Of a DNA stretch of 54,129 bases, positions 1-9,213 are shown one piece after another. Source of the stretch: Planctomycetota bacterium (GTDB lineage Bacteria; Planctomycetota; Planctomycetia; Pirellulales; Pirellulaceae); NCBI GenBank assembly GCA_027622275.1, contig JAQBZB010000021.1, positions 1 to 54,129 of the forward strand, given 5' to 3'. How positions within the stretch are numbered: position 1 is the stretch's first letter; each line of letters opens with the position of its first letter. The notes under the pieces were generated by a model. That model was not told where the DNA came from and searched no databases. It saw nothing but the letters and a program-made list of their open reading frames with translations. The translations under genes and the position numbers were made by a program.

Positions 1-1
1 G

Positions 2-1624
2 CCACCTCTTCTCGATTACACCCGAATCCCCGCCCAGCGCTGGCGTTTTCAAACGCCGTTCACAGGTGATTTGATGAGCAACGATACCGGGGCGGGAAGT
101 ATGATCGTTGTTAGTCTGCCGACGCATGGGAAGCTATTCGGCGGTAGCGGCGAACTGGCCGTTGGCGACACGTTTTCCACGTGGTCCTACACACCCACTA
201 ACGACAATGCCGACGAGGGCTGGCACGGGACGGACACGTGGACTTACAAGGTCCGGCAACCGTGCATGGACGGGTCGACCCAGGACAGTAATAGCGCGAC
301 CGTCACTGTCAACGTGCCCGAAGTCAATATGGTCATTTATCATGGACAGGGAGGGGCGGCCGTCGACAAGACCAAAGAACGAGTCACAAACCAACTCGAC
401 GCCAACGGCAATCCCGTACTTGACGCGAATGGAAACAAGGTCAAGGTCGGCGAAGGCGCATTTACGGTGGCGAATTTGAACGACACCGACAACGACGGCC
501 ATGCTGACTATACGACTGACGACCACGCAGCAAATGGAGGGCACGCCGCCGCGAACGGTCGTAATGAAGTGGACCTCATCAAAGTCGTCCTAAAGAAACC
601 GTCGTTCTATCCTGCGGGTGCAATGATGAGGTTCGATGTCACTTTTGGAAACGGAGCCCACGGAAGCGCAAAGATCTGGAAAGACGAGTATCGCGATCAG
701 CTAGAGGATCCTTCCCCATCGCTCACTTTCGGAGAATCCGAGACTGAGCGGATCTATTGGGTTGAATTGATCAGTCCGAGCGTCGAGATCGGCGACTACC
801 ATTTTAGTTACGGCTATATGCAAGGCGGGCTTACGGATTATGCCAGTGCAACGGCGGTTTGGGCATCCGTCACCGCAGTCGAACACAACAATCGGACAGG
901 TGCCGCAATTCTCGCCGACCCAAAGTGGGCTGACGTGTCGGGGGTAGTTCGAACGGCACTAGAAAGCCAAGTGGACGCTGGATTACTCCCGGTCGCCAGG
1001 GCACTAGGGATTTTGAACGTGATTTACCAGCGTTGGACCGTCACGCCGCCGCGAATACATCAATACAGCGACATCGTTAAAGTCGACGTCGGACGTCGAC
1101 TCGAGTCCATACGGTGGTCGATCGATGACAATGGAAACGTCGTGGTCAATCCAATAACTGGAGTGGTGGTTGGGTTCGAAGAGATAGACTTTGAGGGCGG
1201 TGACGAGTTCGCAAATGATGATGCCAGCGAGCTTGACGAGACGGGGCCCGATCTGTCAGCGCACGACCACATATTCTCTCTCGATACGCCCGGTACGGAT
1301 TCCGCCGCCCCCGCGATCCTGCAGTTTTGGGTAAAGGAAGTCAATTTTGAAGAATTTGTTCGAATCGGTATTGGCGCTAACGACCCGCATGACAATGGTG
1401 TTTCAGGAAGTCGCGCCTCCGAGAAGTTCAAATGGCATGCATCGTTCTATCTCCAGGAAATAAACGGCTTTTGGTATCGACGCCCGCTGCTAACAGGCCC
1501 GAACAATACCGCCTTGATCAATCCTAACGAGAATGTGTTCAATGAGATTGGACCAGAGCACATCGTATTTCGTACTGCTTGGGACAACCCAATGCCTCCT
1601 GGAGATGTTCCGCCACCCCCTTAA
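2..1624 (+). CDS. Secreted surface protein with Ig/cadherin-like repeat, 5' end off the window
   Basis: The reading frame is open from the second base of the window to the TAA at 1622-1624, so the N-terminus lies outside. The first part reads like the end of one extracellular beta-sandwich repeat and all of the next: a 'GDLMSNDTGAG' junction, then 'VVSLPTHGKL' and a 'DTWTYKV' strand, the pattern of tandem 'NDT' repeats in large bacterial adhesins. The rest (about 420 residues) matches no family I recognise. It has a short internal duplication ('LDANGNPV', 'LDANGNKV'), an Asp/Asn-rich calcium-loop-like stretch ('NDTDNDGHAD') and a proline-rich end. Codon use looks less GC-biased than in neighbouring housekeeping genes. 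The next gene's Shine-Dalgarno overlaps this stop codon, suggesting co-transcription. Surface location is inferred; function is unknown. Confidence 0.6.
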   Translation, partial: PPLLDYTRIPAQRWRFQTPFTGDLMSNDTGAGSMIVVSLPTHGKLFGGSGELAVGDTFSTWSYTPTNDNADEGWHGTDTWTYKVRQPCMDGSTQDSNSATVTVNVPEVNMVIYHGQGGAAVDKTKERVTNQLDANGNPVLDANGNKVKVGEGAFTVANLNDTDNDGHADYTTDDHAANGGHAAANGRNEVDLIKVVLKKPSFYPAGAMMRFDVTFGNGAHGSAKIWKDEYRDQLEDPSPSLTFGESETERIYWVELISPSVEIGDYHFSYGYMQGGLTDYASATAVWASVTAVEHNNRTGAAILADPKWADVSGVVRTALESQVDAGLLPVARALGILNVIYQRWTVTPPRIHQYSDIVKVDVGRRLESIRWSIDDNGNVVVNPITGVVVGFEEIDFEGGDEFANDDASELDETGPDLSAHDHIFSLDTPGTDSAAPAILQFWVKEVNFEEFVRIGIGANDPHDNGVSGSRASEKFKWHASFYLQEINGFWYRRPLLTGPNNTALINPNENVFNEIGPEHIVFRTAWDNPMPPGDVPPPP

Positions 1625-1635
1625 GGAGACGATCA

Positions 1636-2358
1636 GTGATCCAAAATGCCATGTCCCGAGTAGAATGTTTCACCAGAGTCGCACAAGCGAGCGCGCTGAC
1701 AGCGATAATCATTTGCCAAGGGAGTGTGGCGCATACGAGTTTCGCACAAACAAATGATCCTTTGTCTGCGCCCCTACCGAGTGAGGCCATAGTTGGATCG
1801 GAGCAATACCGGAAAACACTGCTGGAGCGGAGGCGGACAGATGTCACTTCGCTCCGACAAGCTTTGTCAACGTGTCCTGATAGCTGGGCAGGTGATTTGC
1901 AAAAGAAAGCAATCATTGAGCTGCTAGGCGAACTTCGAGCTTCAGAAGCGGCGGATGACTTAGTTCGAATCGTCAGTTTTACGCCAGCCTTGCACGAACT
2001 TGGCGAGCCATCTGACCTGCAGCACTATCCTGCCGCCCATTCGCTGGTTCGCATCGGCGTTCCGGCCCACCGAGCGATATTCAATCGACTTCATCATCCT
2101 GTGACGGACGAAGAGTTGAAAGTCTTCGCCTACATACTTTCGGCGCATGCGGGTTTAGTCGACGCTCCAACGGGTTTGTTCTACATACGACGTGCCAAAC
2201 CTGCAACCAAAGCTTTTCCTCAATTGCAAGAGAATCTTGACGCAGCAGAAACGATCATGAATTCACGAGACTTCGGCAAGATGTCCGATTGGCCAGCGCC
2301 CCGGCGTGAGCCTGGCGCAATTCCGCAAGAGGTTCCGGCGAACCTATTGCGTCGGTAG
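1636..2358 (+). CDS. Exported hypothetical protein, possibly with HEAT-like helices
   Basis: This 240-residue protein starts at GTG 1636, preceded by AAGGAG at 1623-1628 (7 nt spacing) that overlaps the stop of the upstream gene. A later in-frame ATG at 1651 has no such site. The N-terminus has a hydrophobic segment ending near 'TSFAQ', consistent with a Sec signal peptide. The mature part is mostly helical, with segments such as 'KKAIIELLGELRASEAADDLVRI' that resemble a HEAT/PBS-lyase repeat (a damage- or position-dependent scaffold). No catalytic motif is visible. It is probably translated with the upstream surface protein and may act with it. Function unknown. Confidence 0.6.
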   Translation: MIQNAMSRVECFTRVAQASALTAIIICQGSVAHTSFAQTNDPLSAPLPSEAIVGSEQYRKTLLERRRTDVTSLRQALSTCPDSWAGDLQKKAIIELLGELRASEAADDLVRIVSFTPALHELGEPSDLQHYPAAHSLVRIGVPAHRAIFNRLHHPVTDEELKVFAYILSAHAGLVDAPTGLFYIRRAKPATKAFPQLQENLDAAETIMNSRDFGKMSDWPAPRREPGAIPQEVPANLLRR

Positions 2359-2419
2359 AATGCGAGAATTCCGCTTCCCTGATAACGGACGCTGAAAACG
2401 AGAACAGGAGAAGTAGGTT

Positions 2420-2575
2420 ACGGCTGGGTGGCACTGACAAATGCGGACGATCGGTGTGCCACTGGCTATGCCAGTGCTCTCGTCCGGGAGGAAGGCTCTT
2501 GACGTTATGCGACCACCATACACTTCGCTTGATCGGCAAGGCACTGGCACAGCCAGAAGTGGCACGCTCCATCGT
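2420..2575. repeat. Palindromic intergenic repeat of the 'GCCACTGGC' type
   Basis: Between two plus-strand genes lies a set of short inverted repeats built from one theme. The clearest is CACTGGC-TAT-GCCAGTG at 2460-2476 (7-bp stem), with related halves such as 'GGCACTGGCACAGCC' and 'AGTGGCAC' near 2540-2570. Long reading frames on the opposite strand cross it but look like shadows of the repeat. No terminator U-tract is present. Confidence 0.45.
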
Positions 2576-2605
2576 CAATCACAACCACCTGCGGACAGCC
2601 ACTCC

Positions 2606-3697
2606 ATGAAAAACCATCGACACCCTCGCGGCTTTACCCTCGTGGAACTGCTGGTCGTGATCGCGATCATTGGCATCCTGGTGGCGTTGCTGCTGCCGGC
2701 GGTGCAGGCGGCTCGGGAGGCGGCCAGGCGGATGCAGTGCGGCAATCACTTGAAGCAACTGACGCTGGCTTGTCATAACTATCACGATACTTACAAGTCG
2801 TTTCCGCCCGCGTTTCTCTGGAAACATAGCTCCGCTCCCAACACGGCGAACAACGCGCTGCTGGTCCGGGCCAAGTGGAGTTGGGGGGCGCTCGTGCAAC
2901 GCTTCATCGAAGGCGGCAGTACGGCGGACGCGATGTCGATCGGCAACACGTGGCTGGACAACGGCGGCAACGATGCGGTCACGCTGCACGCGAACATCCT
3001 GCAAGCCACGTCCGCCATCTTCCGCTGTCCGTCCGACGTCGGGCCCGACACGAACACGGACCGGCAGTTCGGCGGAGTCTTCGCCAGCGCGACCTCGAAC
3101 TACGTCGGCAGCAACAGCGCCCTGGAAACGGGGCGATTCTGGCGCGGTCCCACACTGGCCGGCGTGACCCAGCAGATCGCCTACCGCGGGATGTTCTTTG
3201 ACAACATCGGCCAGTCGTTCCGCGACGCCTTGGACGGCAGCAGCAACGTGATCGCGTTGGGTGAGCGGCGCTGGCAAGTGAAACAACGCGGCGGGGGCAG
3301 CGCGATCGTCGTCATCGGCGCGGGGCTGGTGTACGGCCGCCGCGAGATCGACCAGACGCGGTACGAAGGCGACGTGATGGGCTGCGGCGTCGCGCGGATC
3401 AACGCCCATCATGCGGCTGTCGCCGCGGTCTTGCCCACCACCAATCCGGAAACGGCCGCGACGCGCGGCTTCTCCAGCCAGCATCCGGGCGGAGCGATGT
3501 TCAGCCTGGCCGACGGCAGCGTGCGGTTCATTAGCGAGACGATCGAGACGAAAGGCTATGACGATACGGGTTTGAACTTGGCGTGGAGCTTCGATCCGTT
3601 GTCCAATGCTTCGGTCCTAAACGGCAATGCCGCGGTCGACAGTACGTACGAGTATTTACTGGCGACTCAAGACGGCAACGCGGTCGGAGATTATTAA
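2606..3697 (+). CDS. DUF1559 prepilin-like protein (H-X9-DG family)
   Basis: The protein has 363 residues when started at ATG 2606, which gives the short basic leader expected of a type IV pilin-like signal. The class III signal reads 'RGFTLVELLVVIAIIGIL', with the cleavage glycine before F and the +5 glutamate, followed by the family's 'PAVQAAREAARRMQC' helix. The C-terminus has the family hallmark 'HPGGAMFSLADGSVRF'. DUF1559 proteins are expanded to dozens of copies in planctomycetes. They are presumed pseudopilins of a type II secretion or pilus-like machine, but substrates are not established. A palindromic repeat starts immediately after the stop codon. Confidence 0.92.
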   Translation: MKNHRHPRGFTLVELLVVIAIIGILVALLLPAVQAAREAARRMQCGNHLKQLTLACHNYHDTYKSFPPAFLWKHSSAPNTANNALLVRAKWSWGALVQRFIEGGSTADAMSIGNTWLDNGGNDAVTLHANILQATSAIFRCPSDVGPDTNTDRQFGGVFASATSNYVGSNSALETGRFWRGPTLAGVTQQIAYRGMFFDNIGQSFRDALDGSSNVIALGERRWQVKQRGGGSAIVVIGAGLVYGRREIDQTRYEGDVMGCGVARINAHHAAVAAVLPTTNPETAATRGFSSQHPGGAMFSLADGSVRFISETIETKGYDDTGLNLAWSFDPLSNASVLNGNAAVDSTYEYLLATQDGNAVGDY

Positions 3698-3819
3698 AGT
3701 AGCCATCACGCTCCGTCGTGATGAGCCAATGCGAGTTGAGTCTAAATCGGATGGGGACGTTGTGACGAGCGGAGACGGTTGCCCGAGAAGGCTCGTCACG
3801 GCGGAGCGTGACGGCTACT
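3698..3819. repeat. Palindromic repeat with 30-bp imperfect arms
   Basis: The left arm at 3698-3727 begins right after the TAA of the DUF1559 gene. The right arm at 3790-3819 is its reverse complement with 3 differences over 30 positions. Each arm carries the 'CACGCTCCG' / 'CGGAGCGTG' core and ends in 'AGTAGCC' / 'GGCTACT'. It belongs to the same architecture as the repeats at 10264, 10620, 13559 and 15101. Confidence 0.75.
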
Positions 3820-3847
3820 TTGGTGACAGCGAGTTGGGAAACACACC

Positions 3848-5671
3848 ATGAACAATCTCGTCTGGCTGGCGTCGTATCCGAAATCCGGGAATACTTGGGT
3901 GCGGATGTTCGTGGCGGCGTATCTGGGGGAGAGCGGAGAGACGAGAGCGGAGAGCGGAGAGCCAAGGGCCGAGAGCCGAGAGCCGACGTTCGATCTGCTG
4001 CAGGTGAATCAGTACTCACGCTCCGACAGCCTGCTCGCACACTTCGCCGAATTGGCTGGGAAGCCGGCGGCGGAATTGACCGACGAAGATATCGACACGC
4101 ATCGGCTCGCCGTGCAAGAGCGGCTCGCACGAAGCATTGGTCAGCGCGTCGTCAAGACGCACAACGCGCGCGTGAAGCCGAATGGGCAGCGACAGGTGTT
4201 TTCGCGGTTTACCAAAGGCGGCATCTATGTCGTCCGCAATCCGCTGGATATCGTCGATTCGCTGGCGGATCACACCAATTACTCGCTCGACGCCGCGATC
4301 GGGTTGATGAACGAGCCGGGACACCGCTTGGGCCGGACCGACACACATGCGGCCCAGTTCGTCGGCACTTGGAGCCATCACGTGCGGACGTGGATCAACA
4401 ACGACAACGAGTTCCCGTTGATCGTGCTGCGCTACGAAGATCTCACGCAGAATCCGCTCGAACAGTTCGGCAAGTTGATCGAGTTTCTGGGTTGGGACGA
4501 CGACGCGAACCGCATTCGCCGGGCGGTCGAGTTGACTTCGTTTCCATCGCTGCAACAGGCCGAACAGAGAGACGGCTTTGCCGAGAAGAGTACGGTGGCC
4601 CGCAGCGGCCGCTTCTTCCGGCACGGCGAAAGCGAGCGGTGGCGCAAGGTGCTGACGGCTAGTCAAGCAGCTCAAGTGGTCATTCATCATCGCGAGGTGA
4701 TGGAGATGCTGGGGTATGAAGTACCGAGCGCGGGCAGAACGAACGCTGCGCGGAATGGGAGGCCGTACGCGGATCAGAGTTCCGGTTGGCGCAATTTGGA
4801 CTGCTGTGACTCGTCACAGCTTTCGTCCGCGGCAAAGCCGCTTTCCTTGGCCGAGGCCAGCGTGGCGAACGAAAGTGGCTGCGCCACCAGACAAAGCGGC
4901 GACAAGTCGCCGCAGTCCAAAACAAATCGCCGCGATCAACAGATCATCGCTTACGAAATCTATCCGCAGACGGAGATGCCGCTGACGCCGGCTCCGATCA
5001 ATCGGCCGTGGATGGACCAGACGCAGCAGCGCTACGCCTATCGCTGCCTGCCGCTGACGCTGGCCAATCAAGCGGGCTGGGTGATCGCGAATCCAACGGG
5101 CTTTACCGTTTACTGGAACGGCGGCTCGCGTCCCGACGACGTGATCTTGACGTTCGACAACGACCGCCCCGAGAAACGCATTTCCGGGCTGTTCGGCCAC
5201 GGCGTGGTGACGTTCAACATGCCGTACCTGTTCCGCACGCCGGAGAACATCAATCTGTGGGTCAAAGGCCCGACGAATTCTCCGCAGGACGGCATTCACG
5301 CGCTCGAAGGCATCGTGGAAACCGATTGGACGGCCGCGTCGTTCACGATGAATTGGAAGCTGACTCGCGCCAGTCACGTCGTCCGCTTCGAGGCGGGCGA
5401 GCCGATCTGCATGGTCGTGCCGTTTCCACGCGGCTTGATCGACGCGCTATCGCCGCACAAACAATCGCTCGACAGTGCTCCGGAAGTCGCCGAGGCCTAT
5501 CGCCGCTGGAGCGCCGACCGCGACGAATTCCATCGGCTCATCAAGTTGGGCGACATGCAAGCCATCGGACGCGGCTGGCAGAAAGATTACTTCCAAGGCC
5601 GCGACCCCGGCCGCGAGAGATTCGACACGCATCAGACGAAACTGACCGTGCGCCCCTTCAGCCAACTCTAG
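3848..5671 (+). CDS. Sulfotransferase fused to a DUF6065 domain through repeat DNA
   Basis: This 607-residue protein combines two domains. Residues 1 to about 293 form a PAPS-dependent sulfotransferase, with the 5'-phosphosulfate loop 'YPKSGNTWVRMF' (10-21) and the 3'-phosphate-binding region 'GGIYVVRNPLDIVDSL'. It would transfer sulfate from PAPS to an unknown acceptor such as a polysaccharide. From about residue 367 the sequence 'IIAYEIYPQTEMPLTPAP' starts a region I recognise as DUF6065-like, of unknown function. Residues 316-358 are encoded by a hairpin-rich repeat (4795-4921) and residues 28-46 by a short tandem repeat (3930-3985); both read through in frame. No ATG with a plausible ribosome site precedes the second domain, so one fused product is the simplest reading. 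Two separate ancestral genes are possible. Confidence 0.8.
   Translation: MNNLVWLASYPKSGNTWVRMFVAAYLGESGETRAESGEPRAESREPTFDLLQVNQYSRSDSLLAHFAELAGKPAAELTDEDIDTHRLAVQERLARSIGQRVVKTHNARVKPNGQRQVFSRFTKGGIYVVRNPLDIVDSLADHTNYSLDAAIGLMNEPGHRLGRTDTHAAQFVGTWSHHVRTWINNDNEFPLIVLRYEDLTQNPLEQFGKLIEFLGWDDDANRIRRAVELTSFPSLQQAEQRDGFAEKSTVARSGRFFRHGESERWRKVLTASQAAQVVIHHREVMEMLGYEVPSAGRTNAARNGRPYADQSSGWRNLDCCDSSQLSSAAKPLSLAEASVANESGCATRQSGDKSPQSKTNRRDQQIIAYEIYPQTEMPLTPAPINRPWMDQTQQRYAYRCLPLTLANQAGWVIANPTGFTVYWNGGSRPDDVILTFDNDRPEKRISGLFGHGVVTFNMPYLFRTPENINLWVKGPTNSPQDGIHALEGIVETDWTAASFTMNWKLTRASHVVRFEAGEPICMVVPFPRGLIDALSPHKQSLDSAPEVAEAYRRWSADRDEFHRLIKLGDMQAIGRGWQKDYFQGRDPGRERFDTHQTKLTVRPFSQL
3930..3985 (+). repeat. 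GAGAGCGGAGAG-type short tandem repeat inside the sulfotransferase
   Basis: A run of purine-rich near-repeats of units such as 'GAGAGCGGA' and 'GAGAGCCGA' lies in the coding region. It encodes a charged low-complexity stretch (about residues 28-46, 'ESGETRAESGEPRAESREP') between the PAPS-binding loop and the next conserved helix. Sulfotransferases normally have no such insert here. Confidence 0.7.
4795..4921. repeat. 127-bp hairpin-concatemer element with 10-bp terminal inverted repeats, intragenic
   Basis: The termini are TTTGGACTGC (4795-4804) and GCAGTCCAAA (4912-4921), exact inverted repeats. Inside are consecutive small hairpins: TGTGAC/GTCACA, GCGGC-AAA-GCCGC, GTGGC-TGC-GCCAC and GGCGAC-AA-GTCGCC. 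A relative lies on the opposite strand at about 51765-51880. The element sits between the two domains of the fused sulfotransferase gene and contains no stop in that frame. Confidence 0.75.
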
Positions 5672-5778
5672 TAGGTCACCAACCCGCCGACTGTTAAGTT
5701 AGTTGTGCGACGGTATCGGTTGTCAACGCCTGCGGCGCGACCCATACGCGAAGCACAGAGCGTGGCACAACCCAATTG

Positions 5779-6762
<984 letters not shown>

Positions 6763-6893
6763 GCGAGCGGCTCCGAGTAGCTGTTGATGGTCCATTAATC
6801 GCCGTCTTTGTGGGGCGAATGGAGGGCCGGAAGTCTAAAACAACGCGGTACTTGCGGCAATGTCAGTTGTCGCGACGCCGTGATGCTAGAGAC

Positions 6894-7137
6894 CCGGCGT
6901 GCGCGTTTTGAAGTTGCACGTTTTAGGCCCGCAGGGTCGGCATATCCTTTGCCGGTGGTGTGAACCACCGGTCGCGAAGCGTTAGGAAAACTCAGGCCCA
7001 GCGGGCCGACACAGACACGTTGTGTCGGCCCGCTGGGCCTTCCGACCATTGATTGCTTAGTTCCAGTGGCTCACGCCACCGGCAGGGGTTGTATCGTGCC
7101 TCCGGCACTGAAAGTGCGCAACTTCAAAACGTGCGAC
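6894..7137. repeat. Nested inverted-repeat element
   Basis: The outer arms share 'CGTTTTGAAGTTGC' (near 6901-6920) and its complement 'GCAACTTCAAAACG' (near 7115-7130). Inside is a perfect 19-bp palindromic stem, 'GGCCCAGCGGGCCGACACA' near 6992-7010 against its complement near 7020-7038, flanked by 'GGTGGTGTGAACCACC' and 'GTGGCTCACGCCAC'. Nothing in it looks coding. Confidence 0.55.
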
Positions 7138-7167
7138 GGGCGTTTGGTTCAAGTATCGGATGCACCT

Positions 7168-7240
7168 GTACGACGGCCCTCCGAGGCCGTCGAATCCTCA
7201 TGAGTCCTCAAAAATCGACGGCCTCGGAGGGCCATCGTAC
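7168..7240. repeat. Palindromic repeat 'GTACGA(T/C)GGCC', with long arms
   Basis: The left arm 7168-7193 and right arm 7215-7240 are inverted copies ('GTACGACGGCCCTCCGAGG...' against '...GAGGGCCATCGTAC'), with one mismatch and a loop of about 21 nt. A second member with perfect 25-bp arms is at 49833-49891. It overlaps the truncated end of the transposase-like pseudogene, supplying that frame's last codons. Confidence 0.8.
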
Positions 7241-8132
7241 AAGGAATCCGCGACGCTCCGCTGAAACAAGCCCGCACATTCTTGAGCCAAGCCTTCCAGC
7301 GATTCTTGCTCGGCCACGCTCAACCGCCCCCCCACGCCATCCGGCGAGCGGGCCCGCGCCAAGACTTCTTCGGCCCGCGCCCGCAGTAGCTCGCGCTGTG
7401 CCGCAGTCGACGCTTTGGCCGCCGCCATCTTCAAATAGACTCCCGGAATCAGTTGCTCTCGTAGCCAAGTACTCACGTCCGGCGACAAGTTCCTCGACGC
7501 CAGCCGCTGAGCCACCGTCTTCCAAAAGAACACGATCGTGGCGATCATCGGGTCCAACACACGGCGGGCCTTGGCCAATCGCTGGCGTGCCGATTCTGAT
7601 AAGCCGGCCTGCTTGGCGATCTCGTCCAGACGGTCAAAGTGGCCGCTCAGCCGCCGCGAGACTTCCTCCGCCTCCAGCGGTTGGCCGGTCTCCAAATCGA
7701 TCGGGTGATAGTCGTGCGACAAGGCCTGCCGCGCCTCGGTCGCTTGTTGCTGACGCTGCTGACAAGCCGCCTGTTGCTGCTGGGCTTCAGCTTCGGCAAT
7801 CACCGCCTGTTCGAGTTGCTGTTGCAACTCGGCGACATGCGCGGTCAGCGGACATTGTTCTTGGCAGGCGGCCTGCTCGGCGCGAAGTTCGGCGGTGGTC
7901 TGCTCGGCGTCGGTGACGGCCTGATAGGCCCGTGGCTGTCTTGACAGCGTTGGCGATGCTGCCGCAGACAGTACCGCAGGGAACTATCAGAGTGTCCGAG
8001 TTGGTGTGCCACCGCTCGCGGCGACTGCCACCAAAAGCCGATCGTTTCGGCCTGCTGTCGAAAGTAGGCTTGTTGCCACTGGGGTGATTCCCGCCACGGG
8101 TTGGCGGAAGTAGATTGAGCCTTGGCATCCAT
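7198..8132 (-). pseudogene. Frameshifted and truncated transposase-like gene (DUF6399-like)
   Basis: The start is convincing: ATG ending at 8132 with AGGAGG 6 nt upstream. The frame encodes 'MDAKAQSTSANPW...' through 'RQRCQDSHG' near 7930. A 1-nt slip then moves the meaningful sequence to the next frame ('AYQAVTDAEQTTAELRAEQ...'), which continues through a Gln-rich coiled coil and a helical domain to 'ECAGLFQRS'. That helical region resembles, from memory, DUF6399-type transposases, which normally go on past 'LFQRS' with 'SCVEGRNG'. Here the sequence is cut by the palindromic repeat at 7168-7240. So the gene looks dead at two points. Family assignment is tentative; the frameshift and truncation are visible. 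Confidence 0.5.
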
Positions 8133-8329
8133 GAGTAGACCTCCTTCAATGGCTGTCCAATACCATTGAAACATCAACCCTGGGTGCCATTTCAATAAGC
8201 TAGCACCGCTACCTGCGCAAAGGTCCGATCAAGGCCTCGCGTTGATGACTGCTGATTAGCGTTCCGACACAAAGCAGCCACTCGACACCCAACACCATCA
8301 CTCAACCCATGCAACTTTGGAGAAACCGA

Positions 8330-9064
8330 ATGACCCGTTGTTTTACTTTTGCTGCCCTGACCTTGTTCGCTTTGCAAGCCTTCGCCGCGGATGACCCGCA
8401 AACCGCGCCGCCAGAATCCTCCGACATGAAAGCGATCTTCAACGGCAAGGATCTGACCGGCTGGGATGGCGACCCGCGATTGTGGTCTGTGAAAGATGGC
8501 GCGATTCACGGCGAGACGACTGCCGAGAACGCGGCTGGCGGCAACACGTTTATCATCTGGCAGGACGGCACGACGAAGGACTTCGAGTTGCGGCTGTCGT
8601 TCCGCTGCAACGCGACGAACAACTCCGGGATTCAATACCGCTCCAAGCACATCACGGATGGCAAAGTGCGTAACAAGTGGGTGGTCCGGGGCTATCAGCA
8701 CGAGATCCGCAACGAAGTCAAATTGCCCAGCGTCTCCGGCTTCATCTATGACGAAGGCGGCAAGCGCGGGCGGACTTGTCTGGTCGGCGAGAGGGCCAGC
8801 TGGGGCGAGGACGGAAAGAAGATCACCGGCCAGTTGATCGACGCCGAAGGCTTTGAGCAGCTGTTCAAGCTGGATGACTGGAACGACGTGGTGATCATCG
8901 CCAAGGGGACGCACATCCAGCACTACATGAACGGCCGCTTGATCCTCGACTTTACCGACGCCCCCGAACTGGCGTTGCGCGACGGTATCCTGGCCCTGCA
9001 ACTGCACGCCGGCCCACCGATGTGGGTCGAGTTCAAAGACCTCCGCATCAAAGAGATCGAGTAG
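8330..9064 (+). CDS. DUF1080 (3-keto-disaccharide hydrolase-like) secreted protein
   Basis: This 244-residue protein starts at ATG 8330 with GGAG 8 nt upstream, preferred over the ATG at 8309. It has a Sec signal peptide ending near 'LQAFAADD'. The DUF1080 beta-sandwich carries family strands 'FNGKDLTGWDG', 'GNTFIIW', 'FELRLSFRCNATNNSGIQYRS', 'YQHEI', 'WNDVVIIAKG', 'HYMNGRLILDFTD' and 'LALQLHAGPPMWVEFKDL'. The fold is concanavalin-like. Some members hydrolyse 3-keto glycosides, and planctomycetes carry many copies linked to polysaccharide use. Substrate here is unknown. A second DUF1080 gene is at 21710-22705. Confidence 0.9.
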   Translation: MTRCFTFAALTLFALQAFAADDPQTAPPESSDMKAIFNGKDLTGWDGDPRLWSVKDGAIHGETTAENAAGGNTFIIWQDGTTKDFELRLSFRCNATNNSGIQYRSKHITDGKVRNKWVVRGYQHEIRNEVKLPSVSGFIYDEGGKRGRTCLVGERASWGEDGKKITGQLIDAEGFEQLFKLDDWNDVVIIAKGTHIQHYMNGRLILDFTDAPELALRDGILALQLHAGPPMWVEFKDLRIKEIE

Positions 9065-9213
9065 CTAGCGGACGATCATCTCGACAAAAGCACCAGATTC
9101 TTTGGCGTCCGAGTGAAGATCTGCCGATAAACCGGATCGGGTCGATTCTGTCGATCCGTACCGGTTGTTTCGTAGCGGGGGGGCCTGCTCGATTGACTGG
9201 CTCTCTCATCGCG

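Noticed and set aside
2344-2565. A 73-codon minus-strand frame across the gap before the DUF1559 gene
   Set aside because: It consists largely of the palindromic repeat read in reverse, with no ribosome site and no family similarity.
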